A DNA stretch of 11,913 nt from positions 1 to 11,913 of the forward strand of contig SUVZ01000083.1 of assembly GCA_015061765.1 (NCBI GenBank), read 5' to 3'. Position 1 is the first letter of the stretch; every line of letters starts with the position of its first letter. The notes below the pieces were generated by a model. That model ran no database searches. It was not told where the DNA came from and worked only from the letters and a program-made list of their open reading frames with translations. This document shows, piece by piece, positions 1 through 5,201 of this stretch. This stretch comes from Lentisphaerota bacterium (GTDB lineage: Bacteria; Verrucomicrobiota; Kiritimatiellia; RFP12; UBA1067). The translations under genes and the position numbers were made by a program.

Positions 1-39
1 TAAACGTTATCTTGAAATGTTATTAAAACATAGAGATAA

Positions 40-80
40 AAAATCGCTGCGGTTTGAGTTGATCGAACCGCAGCGATTTT
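40..80. terminator. Perfect 15-bp hairpin, probable bidirectional terminator
   Basis: The arms 40-54 and 66-80 are exact reverse complements (core TCGCTGCGGTT / AACCGCAGCGA) around an 11-nt loop. Read on the + strand, the GC-rich core is followed by TTTT. Read on the - strand it is followed by TTTTTT (the A-run at 38-43), so it could stop transcription in both directions and is the better terminator for a - strand gene. A frame open from base 2 to a stop at 140-142 crosses the hairpin, but an exact 15-bp inverted repeat inside a coding region would be a strong coincidence, so I favour a terminator. Confidence 0.7.
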
Positions 81-145
81 GTGATGTCTCGGTGAATAAT
101 AGAATCCGCCGCGTGGGTGTCGTGAAAGAAGCACATTGGTAAGTA

Positions 146-173
146 GACAGGATTAACACGATTAACAGGATTT
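146..173. repeat. Short 9-bp tandem repeat GATTAACAC/GATTAACAG
   Basis: Two adjacent 9-bp units (151-159 and 160-168), preceded by ACAG and followed by GATTT, form an imperfect array rich in the ACAGGATT motif. It lies just upstream of the ribosome binding site of the signal-peptide stub. A loosely related string, GAACAGGAT, appears at 8523-8531. I see no assigned function; it may be a spacer repeat or an operator-like site. Confidence 0.4.
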
Positions 174-188
174 GAAAGGAACACGAAA

Positions 189-269
189 GTGATAAAGAAA
201 CTGATGATGCTTTGCGTTGCTGCGATTGCGGCGACGTGTGTGGGGGCTAATTCTGCGTACGGGGAATGA
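189..269 (+). pseudogene. 5' stub of a secreted-protein gene (signal peptide only)
   Basis: GTG at 189 follows AAAGGA (175-180) at a good distance. The 26-residue reading has the form of a Sec signal peptide: positive start (IKK), hydrophobic core (LMMLCVAAIAA) and a small-residue cleavage site near ANSA. It then stops at TGA 267-269. That stop lies in the GGGGAATGA repeats just outside the left end of the transposon-like element. The obvious reading is that a longer secreted protein lost everything after its signal peptide when the element or a rearrangement arrived. The original mature protein cannot be identified from what remains. A genuine 26-aa exported peptide is possible but less likely. 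Confidence 0.55.
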
Positions 270-303
270 GGGGTCAGGGGAATGAAGGGAATGAAGGGTC
301 AGA
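261..303 (+). repeat. Degenerate direct repeats (GGGAATGA / GGGTCAG) at the element edge
   Basis: The stretch holds three copies of a GGGAATGA-type unit (from about 261, 278 and 287) and two GGGTCAG copies (271-277 and 296-302). The second GGGTCAG is the outer tip of the left terminal inverted repeat. On the far side of the element the complement reads GGGGAACAAAAGGGTCAG, so the imperfect symmetry extends beyond the 38-bp repeats. This could be tip duplication from repeated insertion or slippage. Confidence 0.5.
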
Positions 304-333
304 GCTTATTGATACAGTAAAATTGATACAGTA
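296..333 (+). repeat. Left terminal inverted repeat of the RAYT-type element
   Basis: This 38-bp end begins GGGTCAGAGCTTATTGATAC and carries the inner direct repeat ATTGATACAG twice. It pairs with 509-546. The second ATTGATA also supplies the TTGATA -35 box of the transposase promoter, so the recombination end and the promoter are physically merged. Confidence 0.8.
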
Positions 334-352
334 GCCGAGTTTTTGGTATAAT
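323..352 (+). promoter_or_regulatory. Sigma-70-type promoter of the truncated transposase
   Basis: TTGATA (323-328) and a consensus TATAAT (347-352) are separated by 18 bp. The predicted start of transcription, about 7 nt after the -10 box, falls on position 359. That is the A of the transposase ATG, which has no Shine-Dalgarno sequence. A leaderless mRNA is therefore likely. Confidence 0.65.
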
Positions 353-358
353 GCCCGC

Positions 359-655
359 ATGAGAAAGAACAGGGTTATCGAGCAGAACAGGTGCTATCAC
401 CTTGTCAGTCGGCTTGCGCACCGTGCATTCTTCCTTGACGACGAGGAGAAGGACCGCGCGGTTGCGCTGATGCGTCGCGTAGAGGCAGGAGTACAAGCTA
501 GCATGAGTTACTGTATCAATAGAGCTGTATCAATAAGCTCTGACCCTTTTGTTCCCCAAGCACGCCGCAGGCAGTGTGCTGGTGAAGTGGGGCGACACGC
601 GGGTTCTTTGCAGTTGCGAAAACTGCGTCCGCAACGCCGTCCGCGCCGCAGGTGA
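359..655 (+). pseudogene. Truncated REP-associated tyrosine transposase (RAYT, IS200-like)
   Basis: The first ~43 residues (MRKNRVIEQNRCYHLVSR..., then FFLDDEEKDRAVALMRRVEA) match the N-terminus of RAYT/IS200-like transposases. In this family NRCYHLVSR is the first strand of the Y1 fold, usually followed by the HxH metal-binding pair and later the nucleophilic tyrosine. Neither HxH nor the catalytic tyrosine is present. After about base 488 the frame runs into the right terminal repeat and then into flanking DNA, giving a meaningless arginine-rich tail to 655. The product cannot be catalytic. It could at most bind DNA, and it marks an internal deletion of the element. Confidence 0.75.
509..546 (-). 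repeat. Right terminal inverted repeat of the RAYT-type element
   Basis: This is the reverse complement of 296-333 with 34 of 38 identities. It begins TACTGTATCAAT and ends AAGCTCTGACCC. The four differing bases are 521-524 of this arm (AGAG), between the two CTGTATCAAT copies. Confidence 0.8.
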
Positions 656-674
656 GGCGTTGGCAAAAGACTGA
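555..674 (+). pseudogene. rph: Internal stub of an RNase PH gene
   Basis: In the frame 558-674 the translation begins KHAAGSVLVKWGDTRVLCS. This matches the conserved N-terminal segment of RNase PH, roughly residues 22-40 of the ~240-residue tRNA 3'-processing phosphorolytic exonuclease (consensus tKHAeGSVLvefGDTkVLC). The first ~20 residues and nearly all of the enzyme are missing. After LCSC the sequence no longer follows RNase PH; the last ~18 residues before TGA 672-674 (ENCVRNAVRAAGEALAKD) are unrecognised, perhaps a deletion junction with another gene. The match begins within ~10 bp of the element's right end, so the element probably sits at a breakpoint. An intact copy would be expected elsewhere in the genome. 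Confidence 0.55.
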
Positions 675-684
675 GCGATTATCC

Positions 685-1329
685 ATGGCAAGCATACCTG
701 CGACATCGACAACGCTCCTGCGTGACCTTGCGAATGATTCTCAACATGCGCGCTGGGTAGAGTTCGTTACACGCTATCGTCCCATGATGGAAGCGTTCAT
801 GCGTGAACGTTTCCCGTCACTTGATGCCGATGACGTGATACAAGAAACGCTGATCGCCGTCTGTACGGCGTTGCCGTCTTACCGTTATGTGCCGGAAGAA
901 AAAGGATATTTCCACAACTACCTGACGGGCATCCTCCGCAACAAGGCGCTTCGGCAGCTCCACAAGGAACAGCGACAGGCGGAGATTGCCGATGAAATGC
1001 GACGGTCGCGGGGCGACGTGCCGCAATGCATGGCGAACGGTGGTAGGGCGCGATCGCCGAGCGTATCGCAAGGCGTAATCCAAGGCGACGACGAACAATC
1101 CTGGCGCGTAACGCTTGTTGAAATCGCGCTCCAGCAGCTGATGAGCGACGAGTCGATTCAATCCCGCACGAGGCAGGTGTTCCTGCGCGTGGTGGTGAAC
1201 GGCGAGAAGCCGGAGGCTGTCGCCGCCGCGTTCGGGATCACGTGCAATGGCGTTTACCTGATTAAAAACAGGATGATGCCGCGCCTTCAGAAGATTGTGG
1301 CAGCGCTTGAAAAGGCGGGGAATATATGA
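685..1329 (+). CDS. ECF-type RNA polymerase sigma factor (PVC kinase-linked type)
   Basis: The 214-aa product should direct RNA polymerase to a dedicated promoter set. The N-terminus MASIPATSTTLLRDLAND fits the opening common in planctomycete/PVC ECF-like factors, which is why I start at ATG 685 rather than the upstream ATG at 652. Region 2 spans about residues 24-100, with the -10-recognition helix around DADDVIQETLIAV (47-59) and YFHNYLTGILRNKALRQLHKEQR after it. A charged linker of ~50 residues follows. Region 4 spans about 154-204, including the helix-turn-helix EAVAAAFGITCNGVYLIKNRM. The stop overlaps the kinase start (ATGA, 1326-1329), so the two are translationally coupled. No clear Shine-Dalgarno or promoter was found upstream; the region before it is transposon and stub debris, which may have replaced the native promoter. 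Confidence 0.85.
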   Translation: MASIPATSTTLLRDLANDSQHARWVEFVTRYRPMMEAFMRERFPSLDADDVIQETLIAVCTALPSYRYVPEEKGYFHNYLTGILRNKALRQLHKEQRQAEIADEMRRSRGDVPQCMANGGRARSPSVSQGVIQGDDEQSWRVTLVEIALQQLMSDESIQSRTRQVFLRVVVNGEKPEAVAAAFGITCNGVYLIKNRMMPRLQKIVAALEKAGNI

Positions 1330-2798
1330 GTCTCGGAGTGGACGAGATAGAGGGAATTCTTTCCTCCCACGAGCGGATGCCGACGGGCGCGTCGTTCCCG
1401 GACGGCATAGTGTTCGGCAGCTGGCGCGTGACGGCCTTTCTCGGCAAAGGCGGGAACGGCGAGGTGTATCGCGTGGTACATGTTTCGCTCGGAACATCCG
1501 CCGCCCTAAAGGTACTTGTCCGCGACGAGCCGCGTGCAAGGGAACGCTTCATGCGCGAGGCGAAACTGCTTTCGGAATTGAAGTCCGCGTCGTTTCCGCA
1601 GTTTCTTGAATACGGCGAAGCGAATGGATGCGGTTATCTCGTCATGGAACTCCTTGAGCCGGGCGATCTGCCGTCCGGTGACAGGGAAGTCGTGCGCTTC
1701 CTGCGGCAGATTTGCGAGGCCGTCGCCGAACTTCACGTCCGTGGAATCGTCCATCGCGACATAAAGCCGTCCAATATCCTCTGGCGCATCGGTAGGGTGC
1801 GGACTCCGGCCGTGCCTCAACGGGATGCCGTTCCCGTCCTCGCCGATCTCGGCCTTGTAAAGGATGTTGCGACATCGGGCGTCGGGCGTTCGACATCGGA
1901 TCTTACAGTTGGCGGCGTCGGCACGCCCGGCTACGGCGCGCCGGAGCAGATGGAGCGAGGGGAGGCGTCCGTCGCATCTGACATTCATGCGCTCGGCGTA
2001 TTGGCCGACAGGTGCTTCGGCGGCAAGCCGCCGAAAGCATGGGTGCGAATCATTGAGCGTGCGACGTCATCCATTCCAGATCGTCGCTATCCGTCAGTCG
2101 CCGCCTTCGTCAAGGCGATACAGAGACGGAACCAGTCGCGGCGGTTGGGAATTGGACTGTCGGTGCTGCTTTTGGCAGGATTGTCGGCCGCCGCTTTTGT
2201 CATGCTGTACAGGCGATATGGGGGTGAAGAGTGGATGTGGTGGTTGATGCGCTCGCACGAACCGATCGTCAGCGTGGAAAGGGAGTCTGTGCCGTATGAG
2301 CATCCCGTTTCAGGCCGCAGGGGTTACCGCATAGTGACGCAAACAAACACCGTGGACGGTGTCGTCATTCGCTTGAACGGCAAGACGGTTTTGTTCAAGA
2401 AACCGATGGTGCTTGAACCGGGTGAATACCGCATAATCGGCCCGGGGCGGCTTGACGCGGATATTTCGGGGTCGTCGAACGCCGTCGTGCGACTGAAAGG
2501 CTGCGTCTTGAACAACTTGACTGCGGCAGGGTATCAAAAAAACAAGGTGAACTATATTCTCGAGGGCGATGCCTATCTCAATTTTGCGAACCTCGACGAA
2601 GACTACCGTATTCGCAAATGCATTGGGCACTTTGACGGACTTGCCAATGGTGTTGGCGGGGATGTCGCGTTTCGCGGCCCGCCGACCCGCGAGGAATTGC
2701 GCAAGACGAGACGGAAGGAGCGCGCACGCGAATGGCAGAAAGAATTGGACGAGATAAATGCAACGCGGCACGACGATCCTCGCACGCGAATTTATTGA
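1326..2798 (+). CDS. Transmembrane Ser/Thr protein kinase coupled to the sigma factor
   Basis: This 490-aa Hanks-type kinase probably signals across the inner membrane, with the adjacent sigma factor as the obvious partner. The motifs are intact: glycine loop LGKGGNGEV (39-47), ATP lysine in AALKVL (K62), alpha-C glutamate (E78), catalytic loop VHRDIKPSN (142-150), DLG in place of DFG (174-176), GTPGYGAPE (199-207) and the F-helix SD...LG (D219). DLG is a common bacterial variant. One membrane span lies at about 274-294 after RRNQSRR. The ~195-residue C-terminal part is predicted outside the membrane; it has no PASTA or WD repeats I recognise and ends in a basic/acidic tail (ELRKTRRKERAREWQKELDE). 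ECF/kinase pairs are known (for example EcfP-PknT in Vibrio parahaemolyticus, where the kinase activates the sigma factor by phosphorylation). The same role here is inferred from overlap and domain content. Confidence 0.9.
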   Translation: MSLGVDEIEGILSSHERMPTGASFPDGIVFGSWRVTAFLGKGGNGEVYRVVHVSLGTSAALKVLVRDEPRARERFMREAKLLSELKSASFPQFLEYGEANGCGYLVMELLEPGDLPSGDREVVRFLRQICEAVAELHVRGIVHRDIKPSNILWRIGRVRTPAVPQRDAVPVLADLGLVKDVATSGVGRSTSDLTVGGVGTPGYGAPEQMERGEASVASDIHALGVLADRCFGGKPPKAWVRIIERATSSIPDRRYPSVAAFVKAIQRRNQSRRLGIGLSVLLLAGLSAAAFVMLYRRYGGEEWMWWLMRSHEPIVSVERESVPYEHPVSGRRGYRIVTQTNTVDGVVIRLNGKTVLFKKPMVLEPGEYRIIGPGRLDADISGSSNAVVRLKGCVLNNLTAAGYQKNKVNYILEGDAYLNFANLDEDYRIRKCIGHFDGLANGVGGDVAFRGPPTREELRKTRRKERAREWQKELDEINATRHDDPRTRIY

Positions 2799-2878
2799 TT
2801 TCCGCGAAAGATTGCGGCCCGAACTTTGCAGTATGAGATAGAGGCAAGGTCAGTCCTTCCCACGGAAGAAGACTCAAG

Positions 2879-2902
2879 GTCGCGATGCGGCTGGCGATTT
2901 TT
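2879..2902 (+). terminator. Weak intrinsic terminator candidate after the kinase gene
   Basis: A 5-bp stem (GTCGC 2879-2883 with GCGAT 2894-2898, one G-T pair) and a 10-nt loop are followed by a T-run to 2902. The stem is short, so the call is tentative. Its position between the kinase stop and the next promoter is appropriate. Confidence 0.3.
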
Positions 2903-2933
2903 GCAAATTACCGCCTAAATTGGGCGATGGTTG

Positions 2934-2942
2934 TGCTATAAT
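2934..2942 (+). promoter_or_regulatory. Extended -10 promoter (TGC-TATAAT)
   Basis: A consensus -10 box TATAAT (2937-2942) is preceded directly by TGC, the extended -10 signature. No good -35 hexamer lies 16-18 bp upstream, which an extended -10 can compensate for. The predicted start is about 2949, just before the structured segment 2966-3140. Confidence 0.55.
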
Positions 2943-2948
2943 ACGCGC

Positions 2949-3133
2949 TAGACAATTCGAGACTTTGCGTTCGACGCATCGTTTTGGCTCAGGTGAAATG
3001 TAGGAAGTTTCAACTGTAAGAGCCGGAACGGAGTGGAGAATGCGCCCTTTGGGCGCATCTTCTTTCCGTGGTTCTTACAGGGCATCCTACAGCCTCACCT
3101 GAACTGCGGCAGAGGATCGCGCCCTCTTTCTTT
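2949..3133 (+). ncRNA. Structured RNA: long imperfect hairpin, possibly 6S-like
   Basis: No gene fits here, but pairing is dense. A hairpin TGCGT-TCG-ACGCA lies at 2966-2978. A long interrupted stem follows: TCAGGTGA (2989-2996) with TCACCTGA (3095-3102); TGTAGGA (2999-3005) with TCCTACA (3085-3091); an asymmetric loop (3006-3013 against 3081-3084); CTGTAAGAGC (3014-3023) with GTTCTTACAG (3071-3080, one G-T); CGGAA (3024-3028) with TTCCG (3064-3068); and tip ATGCGCCC (3040-3047) with GGGCGCAT (3051-3058). AGAGG (3111-3115) with CCTCT (3123-3127) and TTCTTTT then makes a terminator. Size (~185 nt) and a rod with an internal loop recall 6S RNA (ssrS), but the loop is smaller than a typical 6S bubble. 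A leader of the gene at 3175 is the main alternative. I am confident in the structure, not in the family. Confidence 0.6.
3111..3133 (+). terminator. Intrinsic terminator of the structured RNA
   Basis: The stem AGAGG/CCTCT (3111-3115, 3123-3127) is followed by TTCTTTT. A larger exact stem TGCGGCA (3105-3111) / TGCCGCA (3134-3140) encloses it. If the RNA reads through, the outer stem would cap the T-run region, which leaves room for conditional termination before the gene at 3175. Confidence 0.45.
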
Positions 3134-3174
3134 TGCCGCAATCGAAACAAGGGGCAGAAGGAACGGAAAGAAAA

Positions 3175-3498
3175 ATGAGAACGACAGGCCCAGGATCCGC
3201 GAGGGGGACATCCCACGCATATCCCTTTTATGGCGGTGAGTTTTTAGGCAAGATGGGGGCGGCGTGGTTTGTGTCGTATGCGTATCATGAACATGTTGAT
3301 GCTACGCATGAAAATTGGAACCGTACTGCTACGGCAAGCGGGAGGATTCGCAGATATAACAACACCTTCTCCTATCATCGCTATTGGCTGGACAAAGTCA
3401 TGACGATGAATGATCAGAATCTGGCTAAGAATACGATTGGCCTTACGCCGCGCGAGGTCAAAGACATGGCAAATGCTGTAATGGCGGAAAACTGGTAA
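3175..3498 (+). CDS. Small aromatic-rich protein of unknown function
   Basis: The 107-aa product is not recognised. It starts at ATG 3175 behind GAAGGAACGGAAAG; the in-frame ATG at 3133 lies inside the terminator stem of the structured RNA and is rejected. The sequence is rich in Y, W, H and N in the middle (SYAYHEHVDATHENWNRT, then YNNTFSYHRYWLD), has no signal peptide or membrane span, and ends with a likely helix, TPREVKDMANAVMAENW. The C-terminus sits 22 bp before the zinc-ribbon gene, so the two are probably co-transcribed. A role as a small soluble partner of the following membrane protein is a guess from position only. The frame could also be a decayed or spurious ORF, but the ribosome binding sites on both sides favour a gene. 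Confidence 0.55.
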   Translation: MRTTGPGSARGTSHAYPFYGGEFLGKMGAAWFVSYAYHEHVDATHENWNRTATASGRIRRYNNTFSYHRYWLDKVMTMNDQNLAKNTIGLTPREVKDMANAVMAENW

Positions 3499-3520
3499 AC
3501 GAAAGGTGGGAGGAGTAATC

Positions 3521-4384
3521 ATGAAGAAAGTAAAATGTTCTCATTGTCATGGCACGGGTCAAGTTACATGCTCTATCTGTAAAGGAAGTGGCAGAATAAA
3601 GTGTCCTACCTGTGGAAGTTATGGATACGCATGTCCTGTTTGCACTAAGGGATGGGATAGAAAACCCGGTTATGTAAAAGACAAATATGGAGACTGGGTT
3701 CACTGTCCAAATTGTCATGGGGATTATACCAATAAAAAGTTCACGTGTTGGAGATGCGGAGGTGATGGTGTAATTGATTGCGACAAAACAACGCGTTGCT
3801 CGGTGTGTCATGGAACAGGCAAAATCGAGAAGGCTTCAGAAAAGAATAGTAGAGTGTTTCTCGCACTTGGAATGATTGGTGGGTTGCCTGGATTGCATTA
3901 TGCATATATTCGTAGATGGGTACTGTTTGTAACACAGTTGACCTTGTTTACTGTCTTTGTTGCGCTCTTGTTTGGCGCAGGGATAATCTCAGAAAAGATA
4001 GGCATAGAGGCAGGGATACTTTCAAAAATAAAATGGGGTTTGTATGCCCTTGTGTTGATACATTGGCTTATAGGCATTTCCTTTGTAAAAGAGGATGGCC
4101 AAGGTTGCCGCCTGGGCAATGAGTTCAAGAAGGGTTTGTTTTGGCTGTTTTTTTTGTTGTTTGGATTTACCGGAGCACACCTTGCGTATGGTAAGTCGAA
4201 ATTGTTCGTATTTCACGCAGGATTCTTGATGTTGTTTTCCTTGCCTGCGGTCAATTGGGGTTGGGGTGATAATTTTATTGGTGCAATGCAGGGTATATTG
4301 GTGTGTGGCACGGGGCTTGCAGTTGTAGAGTTTCTTGTTGCTGCTTTCTTAAGCAGCGGGGGATTCTTTAAGAATGGAAATTGA
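3521..4384 (+). CDS. DnaJ-type zinc-ribbon protein with two TM2-like membrane modules
   Basis: The start is ATG 3521, six bases after GGGAGGAG. The 287-aa protein opens with a cytoplasmic metal-binding part: CxxC pairs at C6/C9, C17/C20, C28/C31, C38/C41, C62/C65, C76/C79 and C93/C96. Several are in the CxxCxGxG form of the DnaJ zinc finger (CSHCHGTG, CSICKGSG, CSVCHGTG). There is no J domain, so this is not a DnaJ orthologue. From about residue 110 come hydrophobic segments with a TM2-like pattern (FLALGMIGGLPGLHYAY), repeated near the C-terminus (LFFLLFGFTGAHLAYGKSK), a tandem arrangement. Sampled lines of the gene are only 35-37% G+C against about 65% in the kinase gene, suggesting separate origin. 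It heads the tight run with 4397 and 5202. Function is unknown; zinc binding and a membrane location are strongly suggested. Confidence 0.8.
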   Translation: MKKVKCSHCHGTGQVTCSICKGSGRIKCPTCGSYGYACPVCTKGWDRKPGYVKDKYGDWVHCPNCHGDYTNKKFTCWRCGGDGVIDCDKTTRCSVCHGTGKIEKASEKNSRVFLALGMIGGLPGLHYAYIRRWVLFVTQLTLFTVFVALLFGAGIISEKIGIEAGILSKIKWGLYALVLIHWLIGISFVKEDGQGCRLGNEFKKGLFWLFFLLFGFTGAHLAYGKSKLFVFHAGFLMLFSLPAVNWGWGDNFIGAMQGILVCGTGLAVVEFLVAAFLSSGGFFKNGN

Positions 4385-4396
4385 GAGAGGTGTTCA

Positions 4397-5200
4397 ATGA
4401 AAAGTATGTTGGTACTGGTTGGTGTAATTGCTATAATTGCCATGTTGAGTTTTCTTATCGCTCCGCGCGAGCAACGCGAGGCGATGCTCGACAAGGTGGC
4501 TGTGCTGGGCGATCCATCGGGCGGTGAGAAAACGCCGCGAATTGTCAGGGATCAGCAGCGCAAGGAGCGCATCAGGCAGGATATGGAATGGACGCCGGAG
4601 AATCAGGCGCTTCATCCGATCGAGTACTGCCAGGCGCAACTTGAGAAGTTGTCCGAGAACGCCAGCCGTCTTGATGTTCAGGCTCACAAGTACGCTGTCG
4701 CGAAGAATCAGGCGCAACGTGTGATCGCAGATTCGGAGGCTCAACTCTCAGACATTGCGCAATTCCTAAAAGAGGCTAAAAGTGCCTACAGGGAAGCTGA
4801 TGCTGCGGGGAAATGGCCCGTGACGATTCGCGGATTTGCCCTTTCAAAAGAGAAAGCGCAGGAGAAGATTGTTGCGGCTGCTGAAAAGCGTCCAACACTT
4901 CAAAGTGCGATAGCGCGGAATCGGGTCTTGCTCGCCACGTTGGAGAAAAAGGCCACGCGTGTTGCCGAGGAACAGAAGAATATCGTCAAGACAAAGGAAC
5001 GGATTCAGATGGTTCTCAACGACCTCAATCTGAAGAAAGTCGTAGAAGGAGATGACAGCATAACAGATGTATTGAACGCCATCAACGACTCTCTTGGGGC
5101 GCTTGGAACAAACTATGAGGATCCATCAATCGACGATATGCTCGTACCAGAGAAGTCGTCGACAATAAAGGTCTCGTTCGATGCGATCATGGCGGAGTAA
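4397..5200 (+). CDS. Membrane-anchored coiled-coil protein
   Basis: The 267-aa product begins with one N-terminal hydrophobic segment (about residues 3-22, MLVLVGVIAIIAMLSFLI) that reads as an uncleaved anchor. Long charged, alanine/glutamate-rich helices follow (about 76-130 and 150-215, including QLEKLSENASRL and LLATLEKKATRVAEEQKN), typical of coiled coils. The C-terminal ~50 residues are acidic. The architecture loosely recalls PspA/IM30-like or envelope-spanning adaptors, but no family signature was recognised. The start has GAGAGG (4385-4390) upstream and lies 12 bp after the zinc-ribbon gene stop; the next gene starts 2 bases after its own stop. This spacing implies one operon and probably a shared complex at the inner membrane, though the partner claim is inference. 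Confidence 0.75.
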   Translation: MKSMLVLVGVIAIIAMLSFLIAPREQREAMLDKVAVLGDPSGGEKTPRIVRDQQRKERIRQDMEWTPENQALHPIEYCQAQLEKLSENASRLDVQAHKYAVAKNQAQRVIADSEAQLSDIAQFLKEAKSAYREADAAGKWPVTIRGFALSKEKAQEKIVAAAEKRPTLQSAIARNRVLLATLEKKATRVAEEQKNIVKTKERIQMVLNDLNLKKVVEGDDSITDVLNAINDSLGALGTNYEDPSIDDMLVPEKSSTIKVSFDAIMAE

Positions 5201-5201
5201 C

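Larger units (their letters stand above)
296..546 (+). mobile_element. Non-autonomous RAYT-type element with 38-bp terminal inverted repeats
   Basis: The ends 296-333 and 509-546 are reverse complements at 34 of 38 positions; the four mismatches are contiguous (TAAA against CTCT). Each end holds two copies of ATTGATACAG spaced 14 bp apart (308-317 and 322-331 on the left, 511-520 and 525-534 on the right). Between them lies the start of a REP-associated tyrosine transposase gene with its promoter. The catalytic part is missing, so this is an internally deleted, MITE-like derivative that would need a transposase in trans. RAYT (IS200/IS605-like) genes are known to be flanked by palindromic repeats that they mobilise. 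That this copy moves is an inference. Confidence 0.8.

Noticed and set aside
2..142. Open + strand frame of 46 codons ending at TAA 140-142, possible C-terminus of an upstream gene
   Set aside because: It has no recognisable family and crosses a perfect 15-bp terminator-like hairpin; an open frame of this length is not improbable by chance.
618..674. Tail of the RNase PH stub as a RdgB/HAM1 C-terminus
   Set aside because: RNAVRAAGEALAKD only loosely resembles the RdgB end; too short to claim.
652..684. Upstream ATG at 652 for the sigma factor
   Set aside because: It adds MRRWQKTERLS, lies within the RNase PH stub, and has no ribosome binding site; ATG 685 gives the usual family N-terminus.
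817..1539. 240-codon open frame on the - strand
   Set aside because: It is an antisense shadow of the G+C-rich sigma and kinase genes, with arginine-rich meaningless translation.
3010..3239. Short open frames on both strands across the structured RNA
   Set aside because: They follow from the stem pairing and show no protein-like composition or ribosome binding site.
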